This document shows positions 7,974-15,490 of a DNA stretch of 15,490 nt, one piece after another. The position numbers were made by a program, and so were the translations under genes. Below the pieces are notes generated by a model. The model did not search any database. It saw nothing but the letters and a program-made list of their open reading frames with translations, and was not told the origin of the DNA. Position 1 is the stretch's first letter. The number at the start of each line of letters is the position of its first letter. The DNA comes from Bremia lactucae (Eukaryota > Oomycota > Peronosporomycetes > Peronosporales > Peronosporaceae), in contig NC_090610.1 of the NCBI RefSeq assembly GCF_004359215.1, positions 5,405,302 to 5,420,791 of the forward strand. The letters run 5' to 3'.

Positions 7974-8975
7974 ATGGGTAGCAGCTTTAGTAAAGTAACG
8001 ACATCGCAGCCAGATGTCCCAAAGGATTGGGACGCCACACACATTCCGTCGCAAAAGAATAAAATTGCGATTGTTACGGGTGGCAACTCTGGAATCGGTT
8101 TTATCGTCGCACTCGAATTAGCTCGAAAAGGAGCCGACGTGATTCTAGCGTGCCGTAATCGAGAACGTGGACTCAAGGCGGAAGCTGACATTCAAGAGCT
8201 TATCCGGTCCGCACCTGAACCTGGAACCGTCAAGTTTGTGCTTGTGGATATGGGGGATTTAAGTAGCGTGGACAGATTTTGTGAGACGTTTAAGAAGATG
8301 CATCCTCGATTGGATTTGCTCATTAATAATGCCGGGATTTTTGGGGGCAAGTATACCAAGACAGTGGATGGTTACGAACTTCAGTTTGCTACGAATTATC
8401 TCGGGCATTTTGCTTTGACAGCACACCTTTTCGATCAACTTAAAATGAGTCCATCGTCTCGAGTTATTGCTGTAAGTAGTATTATCCATCGTTATGCAAA
8501 CCTTTTCTTTGATGAAGATAACATTATAGCGAATAATGAGAAAGAGTATGGACAGATGGCAGCCTATAGTGTCTCGAAACTCTGTAATATTCTCTTTACT
8601 TTTGAGCTTGATCGTCGTTTAAAAGCGGCAGGGATTGACAATATCACTGCGGCAGCAGCTCATCCTGGATATAGCAGTACGAACATTATGCAGCATGCAC
8701 TTGAGACAAATCAAGATAGCTGGAAATGGTGGGTTTTTATTCGCACGGTATCTTTAGCGCCACAACAGAGTTCCGAAACGGGAGGGTTGTCGATTCTGTA
8801 CGCTGCTACGGGTGACAATGTTCAAGGTGGGGATTTTTTTGGACCTAAATATTTGGGTTACTATGGCTTTCCTAGTCGAGAAGATACGTCTGCTCTAAGT
8901 AAATCGGAAACAGAAGCTTTGAAGCTATGGGATTTCAGCGAAAATCTGACGCAGATTAAATTTGAACTCAAGTAA
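7974..8975 (+). CDS. Short-chain dehydrogenase/reductase, retinol-dehydrogenase/POR-like, probably N-myristoylated
   Basis: An NAD(P)H-dependent oxidoreductase of 333 residues if started at the ATG at 7974. An in-frame ATG at 7926 would add 16 residues. The later start is preferred because it gives MGSSFSK, a good N-myristoylation signal (Gly2, Ser6, Lys7), and because initiator-like sequence lies between the two ATGs. SDR hallmarks, numbered from this start: cofactor loop TGGNSGIG (35-42), Arg61 after the second strand (favours NADPH), VDMGDL (91-96), NNAG (118-121), Asn141, the catalytic Ser in VSS (167-169) and YSVSK (198-202). The catalytic Asn-Ser-Tyr-Lys set is complete. The HPGYSSTN segment and overall length fit the retinol dehydrogenase/protochlorophyllide reductase-like SDR group. 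The substrate cannot be told from sequence. Single exon, no breaks. If acylated it would sit on the cytosolic face of a membrane. Confidence 0.9.
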   Translation: MGSSFSKVTTSQPDVPKDWDATHIPSQKNKIAIVTGGNSGIGFIVALELARKGADVILACRNRERGLKAEADIQELIRSAPEPGTVKFVLVDMGDLSSVDRFCETFKKMHPRLDLLINNAGIFGGKYTKTVDGYELQFATNYLGHFALTAHLFDQLKMSPSSRVIAVSSIIHRYANLFFDEDNIIANNEKEYGQMAAYSVSKLCNILFTFELDRRLKAAGIDNITAAAAHPGYSSTNIMQHALETNQDSWKWWVFIRTVSLAPQQSSETGGLSILYAATGDNVQGGDFFGPKYLGYYGFPSREDTSALSKSETEALKLWDFSENLTQIKFELK

Positions 8976-9161
8976 AAAGCTTGGCGTAAGGGGTGTGCTG
9001 GAAGGGAAGTGCTATTTTATTATCACTTTAACAAGCCTTTTATTAAGTCACAACGTCTAAAACTTAACGAAAAATAAATTCTTGGGCTTTTTTTTGCCGT
9101 TAATAAAACTGTCATTTTTTATATAAATTTCGTAAATCGTCCAACAATATTTTCTCAATAA
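8976..9161. terminator. Shared 3' region of two convergent genes
   Basis: This 186-bp spacer separates the stop codons of the dehydrogenase (plus) and the TRAPPC10-like gene (minus). Plus-strand AATAAA occurs at 9073-9078 and 9103-9108. Minus-strand AATAAA occurs at 9038-9043. The transcripts would overlap tail-to-tail if each uses its nearest signal. Confidence 0.45.
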
Positions 9162-12100
9162 TTAATTGTCCTGTACAAGCACCCGTCGAGTTTTTTGCGG
9201 ACAATACACGCGCGAAGAGGCAATTGCTTGGCCATTCTTTTCGAGTCGAAATGCAGGAAAGCGCAAGGATCCACTACGTGTAGGTACAAGTCGCTTTTGG
9301 GTACAAAAGTGTCCACCAAAGTCCAATGTAAATCCTTCGTGTTGCTTCCCAAGAAGGATCCAATCGACTTCACTACTTGTGTCGAGATACAATTTTATTG
9401 TACTCACATTGTCACGATGATCCTGGGGCCACAAACTTTCTTCTTCACATACGTCGACTTGATATACAAGTACATCACTCACTCGTATGCCGCTCGTATC
9501 GTCTTGATTCTCGTGTTGTACAAGTTGTTGCACCTTTATTTGATACCCTGTGCCTTGAATTTCGTGTATTGGTACCGCCACATGCATTGTTTTCAAACAA
9601 TTTAAATCATTCGTATAATAAAAACTCAACACAAATGAACACGTAACATTGAGTTCCACGTTGTCTTTCGTTGCTAGAGTGGACGCAAGCGTAAAAGCAA
9701 AAGCGACACAGTCCTGAACTTGTACTTTCGAGCCACGTAAAGAACCATTCCTATCGTTGTGAATCGTTAAAATTGCATTGGGTTCAAGCAATATATTGTA
9801 ATCCTTCATTATAATTGATTCAAAAGGATTGCATGTTAGTACAATGGACACAAAGACGCGAGACCCTACGCGCGAAAGCCGAACAACCGCCGTAAGTGGT
9901 TCACAGACTTGAAAGACTCGATCCGAGTGACAAATGTACGTCACATCGTGCATTTCACGACAATACTCGACACGAGCTTGCAATCCAATACTCGTTTCGT
10001 TCCGTGTTGCAATCGTAGCTTTCCACGCATTGGAATCCAATCGAGAAATACCAAGCGCGACCACGTACATTGCACGTGTTCCACGAGGTACAAGAGGGAC
10101 CACCACACTCGTTCGATTCCAATCCGAATTGTCTTGAAAAGTATTGTATTGAAGCTTGGCCACAACTTTTGAAAGTGAAGTACTATCCCATGGCTCGTGT
10201 ACAACACCACAACCCATCAATTGAACACCAGTTTCAAGCTTTTCAAGCTCGTTGGGACTCTGTGCACGAAGAATGGGCGATTCCAATTGCACTATCAATC
10301 TCCCCTTTTCCAATCTTTCTTCATGAGTTTCGATCGAAACAAGCACAAATTCCATCAAGGCAAAGGGCGGTGGAATCAACACGGACGGACTCACAATTGC
10401 AACTTGAATCGATTTGTTCACTTCGTGTATTTGAAAATCAAAACACGCCAATTGATCGTTTGGAAGCAATGAAAATACACGACCTCCAATACTACAAGCG
10501 ACTTCCATACACATATATTGTCCTCCATTCACGCCGCAATGAGTCCATTCAAGTATCCTGCTCGACATTTCTTTCAATTGAACGGATTTCTCTTCCATTC
10601 GCACGTAAACCTCCGTTTCCTTCCTTTGAAAACACATCCATACACAATCCAAGAAAATCGTAACGGCAAAAACATTATTGAATGCTACCGTTCCACAAAC
10701 GTCGTACTTTTCCAATACATTGTCCTTTGATTGAATGATCGTCAGATTTAATTTTGGTTGAATGAACACAGAAAGCCATTGTTTTATTGCCACGTTTGTA
10801 CAATGCGCTGTTACAAGGGTTGGTATCACATCAAAGAGGTCCGTATGACTCGTTTCGACGTGGTTTTCGGAAACAACTTGAATCATTTGAAACCACGCCA
10901 CGACGGCGTCTTGCCATTGATTACGAGCGAGTTCCGTGCGACAAAGTTGATGCATACAAGTGAAATAGAGGCGCCACCACTTTTCGGTATGACTCTGTTG
11001 AGCAATTGAACGCAAGAGACTTGATGCAGTGGACAATGTATTGTATTGAAGATAATATTGGGCACATTCGTGGTCAAGAAACATGGCAAAACGATATCGT
11101 TTGGCGTGCGAAAAATGCATGGAGGCAAGATGGGAAATTTCCACAATACATTGTTCGAACGGCAATGTATTGTGGTTGGACAAGTGGACAAACATATGGT
11201 CCAAGTGGTGGTACCATGATGTTGGTACCGTGACTGTCCGATCACTTGGTATCGGACAAGGTGTTCGTACATATGTCTTAAGTATACAACGAGCAAGGTA
11301 TACTACTGTCCCGAGAGCTCGGGCCATTTCTTCGATAGAAATGTCCGAGATCCTTGTAGTCGTATATTCCTTGTTATCACGACCAGTATACGAGCGCTCA
11401 CAGGCGGATGCGATTTCTAAACACGCGGCAACAGCCCATAAGGCAGGTTGATGCCATTCGAGAGTTTTTGTAGTTGCCAAGTGGCGTAAGTCCGTTAGAA
11501 ATGACGGGATGAAATCATGGGCACGCTCGAGCAATTGTGGAAAACTTTTCATGACGTAGAGCAAGCGGATTTGACGACAGAAAGAGTATAGCGCAATGAG
11601 TCGACTAGATGCGTGGTTTGCTGCAATGACGTCGAGGATTTCGTGTAATGGCAATGCAAGCTGCAAGGACACATACGAGAGATTGTGAGGTACAGGTTAG
11701 AAATTGCACGTGTATACTTACGGGAGAGAGCGTAAAAAGAGCGTCAACAATGGTCTTGGCAAGTACGGAATTGTCTGGAAAAGATTGCATCTCGCTTTCC
11801 GTTAAGTTGCCAAACACGGCGTCGAGCTCGTCAAACTATCAAACAGCATACACACTCAATCGAATTCAACTCGCGTTTTTTTTTGTGGGTATATGCTTTA
11901 CGAACTCGTCGTACATGTCGAATAGCATCGTCTTGGAGATTCATTTGCTGATACAGGAGCGCAAGGGTTTCTTTTGTTTTAAAAAACGTGCCAAAGTTCC
12001 ATCCTACAGCATGGCGTTTTCCCTGAAGAATCTTGACTTGGGTTTCATATTGAATACACTTATTTTGGAACGCCTCCATAACACAGTGTTTTAAACACAG

Positions 12101-12688
12101 TAATAAATCCGTATACTGTGCATCATACTGTTGAGGCTGTCCCAAAACACTTGTCCCAATAAAGGTGTCAAGTTGACAGACTCGGTCAAGTAGCGTCAAA
12201 GGAGACCCCAGCACCCCACTTGATAGTCGACTGGGCTTTCGAGAGGCAAAGTCCATACGTAAGCGATCCAGAATCTTTTTATAGACAAGATGGGGTCCAT
12301 TCGTGGCAGCTTTAGCACGTGTGCCTAATGGAACATAGAGCACGAGCCACTCGACGTTAGCAGTATTCATCGCGTCGACCCAACGTCGTAACGACGGCCG
12401 GACGACGTTTTTGTAGTGTTCTAAATCTTCGCATTGGACCAAGTACATGCACGCCATGGGAAGTGTCCTTGAGACGCAAGCAATTTCAACAAAAGTAAGA
12501 GGTAAGTGGTCAATGCGTTTCAAGACGCCTACGAGATTGCGCCACTCGATTGCTCGCAAGGGTAAACGCTGGGAGATGAAGGGAGCCACGAATTGCCATA
12601 CACCGCCTTCATCTGTATACCCCACGTGCACCCCCGGCGACACGAGCTCGCGCGTAAAGTGGGGTACAATGGACGCGTATAGCGCCAT
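9162..12688 (-). CDS. TRAPPC10: TRAPPC10/Trs130-like subunit of the TRAPP II complex, 3 exons
   Basis: A large subunit of the TRAPP II tethering/GEF complex that acts at the Golgi and in endosomal trafficking (Rab11/Ypt31 pathway in yeast and animals). Minus-strand exons: 12688-11915, 11835-11722 and 11660-9162, together about 1,128 residues (human TRAPPC10 is about 1,260). Introns are 79 bp (GTACGA...GATAG) and 61 bp (GTAAGT...TTGCAG, with TTCTAAC inside), both phase 0. Joining exons 1 and 2 restores DDAIRHFDELDAVF, matching the human QYDELDALF block. Other recalled matches: QRLPLRAIEWR, YLVQCEDLEHYKNVV, NVEWLVLYV, ILDRLRMDF and GWNFGTFFKTKETLALLYQQ. The C-terminal third is beta-rich, as expected for the family's adhesin-like region, and ends with a TLDFGGHF / GSLRFPAFRL block. 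Identification is confident for the N-terminal half and inferred by continuity for the rest. An initiator-like CCATTTT (minus, 12730-12736) lies 42 bp upstream. Confidence 0.85.
11141..11175. repeat. 13-bp perfect hairpin within the TRAPPC10 coding sequence
   Basis: CCACAATACATTG (11141-11153) and CAATGTATTGTGG (11163-11175) are exact inverted copies around a 9-base loop. The coding frame runs straight through (HNTLPFEQCIVE), so the structure lies in the mRNA without disturbing the protein. Confidence 0.8.
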
Positions 12689-12809
12689 TCTCCGAGGTAT
12701 AGTTTAAAACACGTGGTACCGATTTGTACAAAATGGGGCGCTTTGATTCAGTGTTTTGGTGTATTCTTGCCTATTTTATGTATAAAAGGGCTCTTTTCCC
12801 ATAGTCAGG
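12689..12809 (-). promoter_or_regulatory. Compact tandem spacer: 3' end of HA-repeat gene and promoter of TRAPPC10 gene
   Basis: Only 121 bp separate the stop codon of the upstream minus-strand gene (12810) from the TRAPPC10 ATG (12688). It must hold a polyadenylation site and a promoter. The best initiator candidate is CCATTTT on the minus strand at 12730-12736. The minus strand also contains ATAAAATAGG near 12770-12779, a weak polyadenylation-like element. Confidence 0.35.
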
Positions 12810-14567
12810 TTACCTTACGACGACGCGTACCGGATCGCAGATATCCTCCTCTACCACTGCCTGAAGAGGTAAAATCCCCAACACTTGCAACTCGCGTGCT
12901 TTTTCTTGGCAATTCACATACGAATCCCCATTACGTATATGCCATAATGCACCGCCTAAATTAACCCCCCAAGCAGCTCGGGGGTACGGAGCTTCGGGAG
13001 GTACGGCAAATTTCGTACTCATGGCCGCACAGGAACCACCGTGAAGTTTCGCATAAGTACGAAATGCAGGCAACAAGACTTCTTGCCATCGTTGATCATT
13101 TGAGCGCCAAACAAAGCCCACGTTGTTTAACTCGGTACGTAGTTTCGATGACAAGACAATTTGACCCGACCGGACACGTGTAATCCACTGTCCAAGTCGA
13201 AAACTTCGCGTCCGAATGGGCCAATTCATATCCCGATCAGGAACAATAAAGTCCGTCGTGACGACCGCCTCGGGGCCATGAAGACGTTGATACGTTAATA
13301 AAGCAGGAATCACAATCTTTCGAATTGTCTTTTCTAATCGATGCCGTGCATTCCAGACAAATCCAATGGCATTTAATTCCGATCGTACGGTTTTGACTTG
13401 TGTATTGTATGCCCCGCGACGGATGTTTTTAACCGTATCCCCAAGCTTGAGTCCCCATGATTTCATTGGCCATAAATCGTCGTATGGAACCACAAAGTCT
13501 TGCCACACGTCACAGTGGCCATACTGAGTTGCAAATACATGCAAAGCAGGATAAATACTCTCGGTCCAGACTTTATCCATCAGTCGAAAGGAAAACCCAA
13601 GGTCTTGTAATTCATTTAAACACTCGCGAACTTGCGTCGCGTACTTTCCAGCGCGTACCATGTATACGTGTCGTCCTAATAAATACCCTTCTAATGCTTT
13701 TGGCCACCGTGGGTCTAACGAATGGAGCGGTACGGTAAATGCTAACGGGACGTCCGCTGTTCCCTCTATTTCTTTATACTTTCGTAACCCGGGTAAAAAA
13801 AAGTCGTACCATTTCGTATCCCGCACTCGCCATACAAATCCCAAGGCATTTAAAGCCTCCACGTGCCGTGGGGCCAAAGGTGGGAGTACTGCACGCATGC
13901 ACGTTTTGGAATCCTGACGCTGTGGCTGTTGCGCTCGCTGTTTTTGCTGTTGCATCTGTTTGCGTAATTTCGCAACGGCCAATCCAAGTTTAAATCCTCT
14001 TGTTGCACGTGGCCAGAGATTCCCATCAGTGGCTTTGGAATTGTCAGGTACGGTAAATTTTTGCGGCACAAATAAATCGCCGTACAGCTCTTGATACGTT
14101 TGAAGAGCAGGCAAACAAACCTCTTGAAATTGATAATCGTGCCACTCGTATAATGGAAACCCCATGTCGTCAAGTTCTTGGAGTTGCGCAATGTGCTTTG
14201 GGGTTTGTAGAGGTGGTTTTTTTACCGTTGATTTGCTCACGGACTGCAAAAAACGATGAACTTTTACACCGAGTGGCAACTGATGCAATTCCTTCGGCCA
14301 CAAAGAACATGTAGGAATCACAAAGCTGAATGGCACGGCAAAATGCCGCTCTAACGAGTGAAAGGTGCGAAGCGCAAGCACCAATTGATTCCAGGACGTG
14401 CTACTGCTGTCGCGACGGTTTTTCGTGGACTCATTCGAGGATGAAACACGATAGTAACGAGTAGCAGTAAATTGAGTGAGTGAGACAGCAGGACTCTGTA
14501 GACTGGGGAGGATGCAGAAGAGTCGGCGATGGAGTGGCAAGAGTTGCAGCAGACGCCGGCGTGGCAT
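12810..14567 (-). CDS. Six-repeat helicase-associated (HA) domain protein, probable mitochondrial import
   Basis: A 585-residue single-exon protein built of about six helicase-associated-type repeats: residues 59-141, 142-248, 250-330, 331-408, 409-490 and 491-568. Each follows the pattern W...LPAL-x-Y-x3-G...F-x-VP...WP...G-x-x-LG...R-x-G...L-x-x-LGFVW. A Gln-rich insert (204-218) splits the second repeat. HA domains are small three-helix units known from the C-termini of some bacterial and algal/stramenopile helicases, where they may bind nucleic acid. There is no helicase motif here. The N-terminus (MPRRRLLQLLPLHRRLF...) is rich in Arg, Leu and Ser and lacks acidic residues until about residue 46, typical of a mitochondrial presequence. 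The start is the ATG at 14565-14567; the frame extends two codons upstream only through a TTG. Function unknown; organelle nucleic-acid binding is an inference from the repeat class and presequence. Confidence 0.85.
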   Translation of the reverse strand: MPRRRLLQLLPLHRRLFCILPSLQSPAVSLTQFTATRYYRVSSSNESTKNRRDSSSTSWNQLVLALRTFHSLERHFAVPFSFVIPTCSLWPKELHQLPLGVKVHRFLQSVSKSTVKKPPLQTPKHIAQLQELDDMGFPLYEWHDYQFQEVCLPALQTYQELYGDLFVPQKFTVPDNSKATDGNLWPRATRGFKLGLAVAKLRKQMQQQKQRAQQPQRQDSKTCMRAVLPPLAPRHVEALNALGFVWRVRDTKWYDFFLPGLRKYKEIEGTADVPLAFTVPLHSLDPRWPKALEGYLLGRHVYMVRAGKYATQVRECLNELQDLGFSFRLMDKVWTESIYPALHVFATQYGHCDVWQDFVVPYDDLWPMKSWGLKLGDTVKNIRRGAYNTQVKTVRSELNAIGFVWNARHRLEKTIRKIVIPALLTYQRLHGPEAVVTTDFIVPDRDMNWPIRTRSFRLGQWITRVRSGQIVLSSKLRTELNNVGFVWRSNDQRWQEVLLPAFRTYAKLHGGSCAAMSTKFAVPPEAPYPRAAWGVNLGGALWHIRNGDSYVNCQEKARELQVLGILPLQAVVEEDICDPVRVVVR

Positions 14568-14995
14568 GACCAATGCACTTGTGTGTTTTTTTTTAAAAGC
14601 GAGTTGACAGTTTAGTTTTGATTGGCCGAGGAATTTGCTCTTATTATGACTTTCCGGTAATTAAGCAATTTTGATGACATGGTCATCGACAAAACGGAGA
14701 CTAGAACTTAACGAATAAACTTTTAATTCACAGAGCTGAAATTTACATGTGACTCATTAAAATATCCGAGATGTATTGGAAGTATGTATTTAGAAGGTAA
14801 GCGGTCGATTGGTCATTTTCATAGAAATCAATTTATTAATGGGATCCGCTAACAACCCCCCCCCCAATGCAGAACCCCTAAGCTTAAGTCGCGAGCTATG
14901 ATTGGCTGCATTTTAAAAACGAATTTGACTGGCTATACGTATATATATATTTAATATTTGTTGCCGCTCGTCGCTTTTGAGGGCTCGGCCTTGCG
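14568..14995 (-). promoter_or_regulatory. Upstream region of the HA-repeat gene with three CCAAT boxes
   Basis: This 428-bp gene-free stretch lies between the HA-repeat gene start and the right-hand LTR. On the minus strand CCAATC occurs three times, at 14619-14624, 14807-14812 and 14900-14905, all in the same orientation. The farther two copies are each about 200-350 bp from the ATG. A run of ten C bases (14856-14865), a small hairpin GATGAC/GTCATC (near 14671-14685) and an AT tract (14941-14957) are the other visible features. No coding sequence is supported. Confidence 0.4.
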
Positions 14996-15449
14996 TGTAA
15001 CGGGGTGTATCGTTACATGAAATTAACACTTAAAGGTTGTTAATTAATATATTATCTAAAAGGTAGATAATATTTGGAGGATATTACTTTATATAGTAAT
15101 GTTCAGAATTCTTATCCATAAATAGGTATAGACCATTATGTCTATTTATTCCGCAGACTAATCAGCTGTAGAAGTAATCAGAGAGAGTTACAAGATAAGA
15201 TAGATAAGAATTCATTTACATGGTTAGTATTAGTTTATAGTTAAGTTAGCATTTACAAAGATAGAAAAAAGAGATACTTGATTATATAAATTTAGTTTTC
15301 ATTTTACCCACTTTAAGCTAGTTACCTTAAAGAGAAGTCTTCCTCTGCACGTACTAGTGTACGTGAAATAACGTAAGGCACCACTCGCAAATGAAGCAGT
15401 GCGAAGTGGACTTGTACTGAAGCAGTACAAGTCATAGTGCCCCGTTACA
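14996..15449 (+). mobile_element. Complete 454-bp retrotransposon LTR
   Basis: The segment begins TGTAACGGGG and ends CCCCGTTACA, perfect 10-bp inverted termini with the canonical TG...CA. Length fits oomycete Ty3/gypsy or copia LTRs. Sequence after it looks like the start of an internal region, so it is read as a 5' LTR on the plus strand rather than a solo LTR. The five bases before it (TTGCG) do not recur directly after it, as expected if the element continues to the right. Inside are at least six perfect stem-loops, the largest at 15049-15073 (10-bp arms) and 15409-15433 (11-bp arms, loop AAG). It does not match the left-hand gag flank by eye, so the two are probably different elements. 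Confidence 0.8.
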
Positions 15450-15490
15450 CGTGGTAGCACTTTGTAGTCCGTCCAAGGACCACATTTCCC
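15450..15490 (+). other. Start of retroelement internal region with possible primer-binding site
   Basis: One base pair-spacer after the LTR comes TGGTAGCAC (15453-15461 region), beginning with the TGG expected of a tRNA primer-binding site (complement of the tRNA CCA end). It is followed by GTAGTCC-GTCCA-AGGACCAC, a near-perfect hairpin. The tRNA cannot be named from nine bases, and the window ends before any gag. Confidence 0.35.

Noticed and set aside
10070..10663. A 197-residue plus-strand open frame
   Set aside because: It lies wholly antisense to exon 3 of the TRAPPC10-like gene, has no recognisable motif, and its composition mirrors the real gene on the other strand.
10713..11172. The 10-base word CAATACATTG or its complement, seen four times here and once at 4165
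   Set aside because: The copies in TRAPPC10 fall in different codon contexts (for example QYNTL, DNVLE), so they look like codon coincidences rather than a dispersed repeat; only the 13-bp hairpin pair was kept.
14856..14865. Run of ten C bases
   Set aside because: A homopolymer of this length is unusual but may be a slippage or sequencing artefact; nothing else supports a function.
1..15490. CRISPR arrays, tRNA or rRNA genes, prokaryotic operons
   Set aside because: No regularly spaced repeats or tRNA/rRNA-like sequences were seen, and the spliced genes show the window is eukaryotic.

Overview
The window looks like nuclear DNA of an oomycete, probably a downy mildew or Phytophthora relative. 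Four things suggest this: a secreted protein with an RXLR motif; short GT-AG introns of 61-79 bp; a gag remnant of the type found in oomycete Ty3/gypsy elements; and compact intergenic spaces. The species cannot be named from the sequence. All family assignments come from motifs and remembered family sequences, not from a database search.

Layout. Bases 1 to about 1465 are a decayed gypsy-type gag on the minus strand, followed by about 470 bp of AT-rich DNA that may be its old leader or LTR. Bases 1938-14567 are an ordinary gene block with six genes: (1) an ER-type J-domain protein with a thioredoxin-like tail, minus strand, three exons; (2) divergent from it, a CEP70-like centrosome/basal-body coiled-coil protein, plus strand, about seven exons; (3) a single-exon RXLR effector candidate, plus; (4) a short-chain dehydrogenase with a predicted N-myristoylation site, plus; (5) convergent to it, a TRAPPC10/Trs130-like subunit of the TRAPP II trafficking complex, minus, three exons; (6) a protein of six helicase-associated (HA) repeats with a mitochondrial-type presequence, minus, single exon. 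The right end (14996-15449) is a complete LTR with 10-bp inverted ends, followed by the start of an internal region, so a second retroelement probably runs off the window.

The genes form no operon or common pathway. They are mainly housekeeping cell-biology genes (ER folding, centrosome, Golgi trafficking, probable organelle nucleic-acid function) with one host-interaction gene between them and retroelement DNA on both sides. No tRNA, rRNA or CRISPR array was seen.

The points most worth a second look are the CEP70 homologue (relevant to whether the species keeps flagellated zoospores), the RXLR candidate with a basic C-terminus, the myristoylation site that decides the dehydrogenase start, the HA-repeat protein without a helicase, and the unusual density of perfect stem-loops in the retroelement DNA, including one that looks like a palindrome-correcting mutation.
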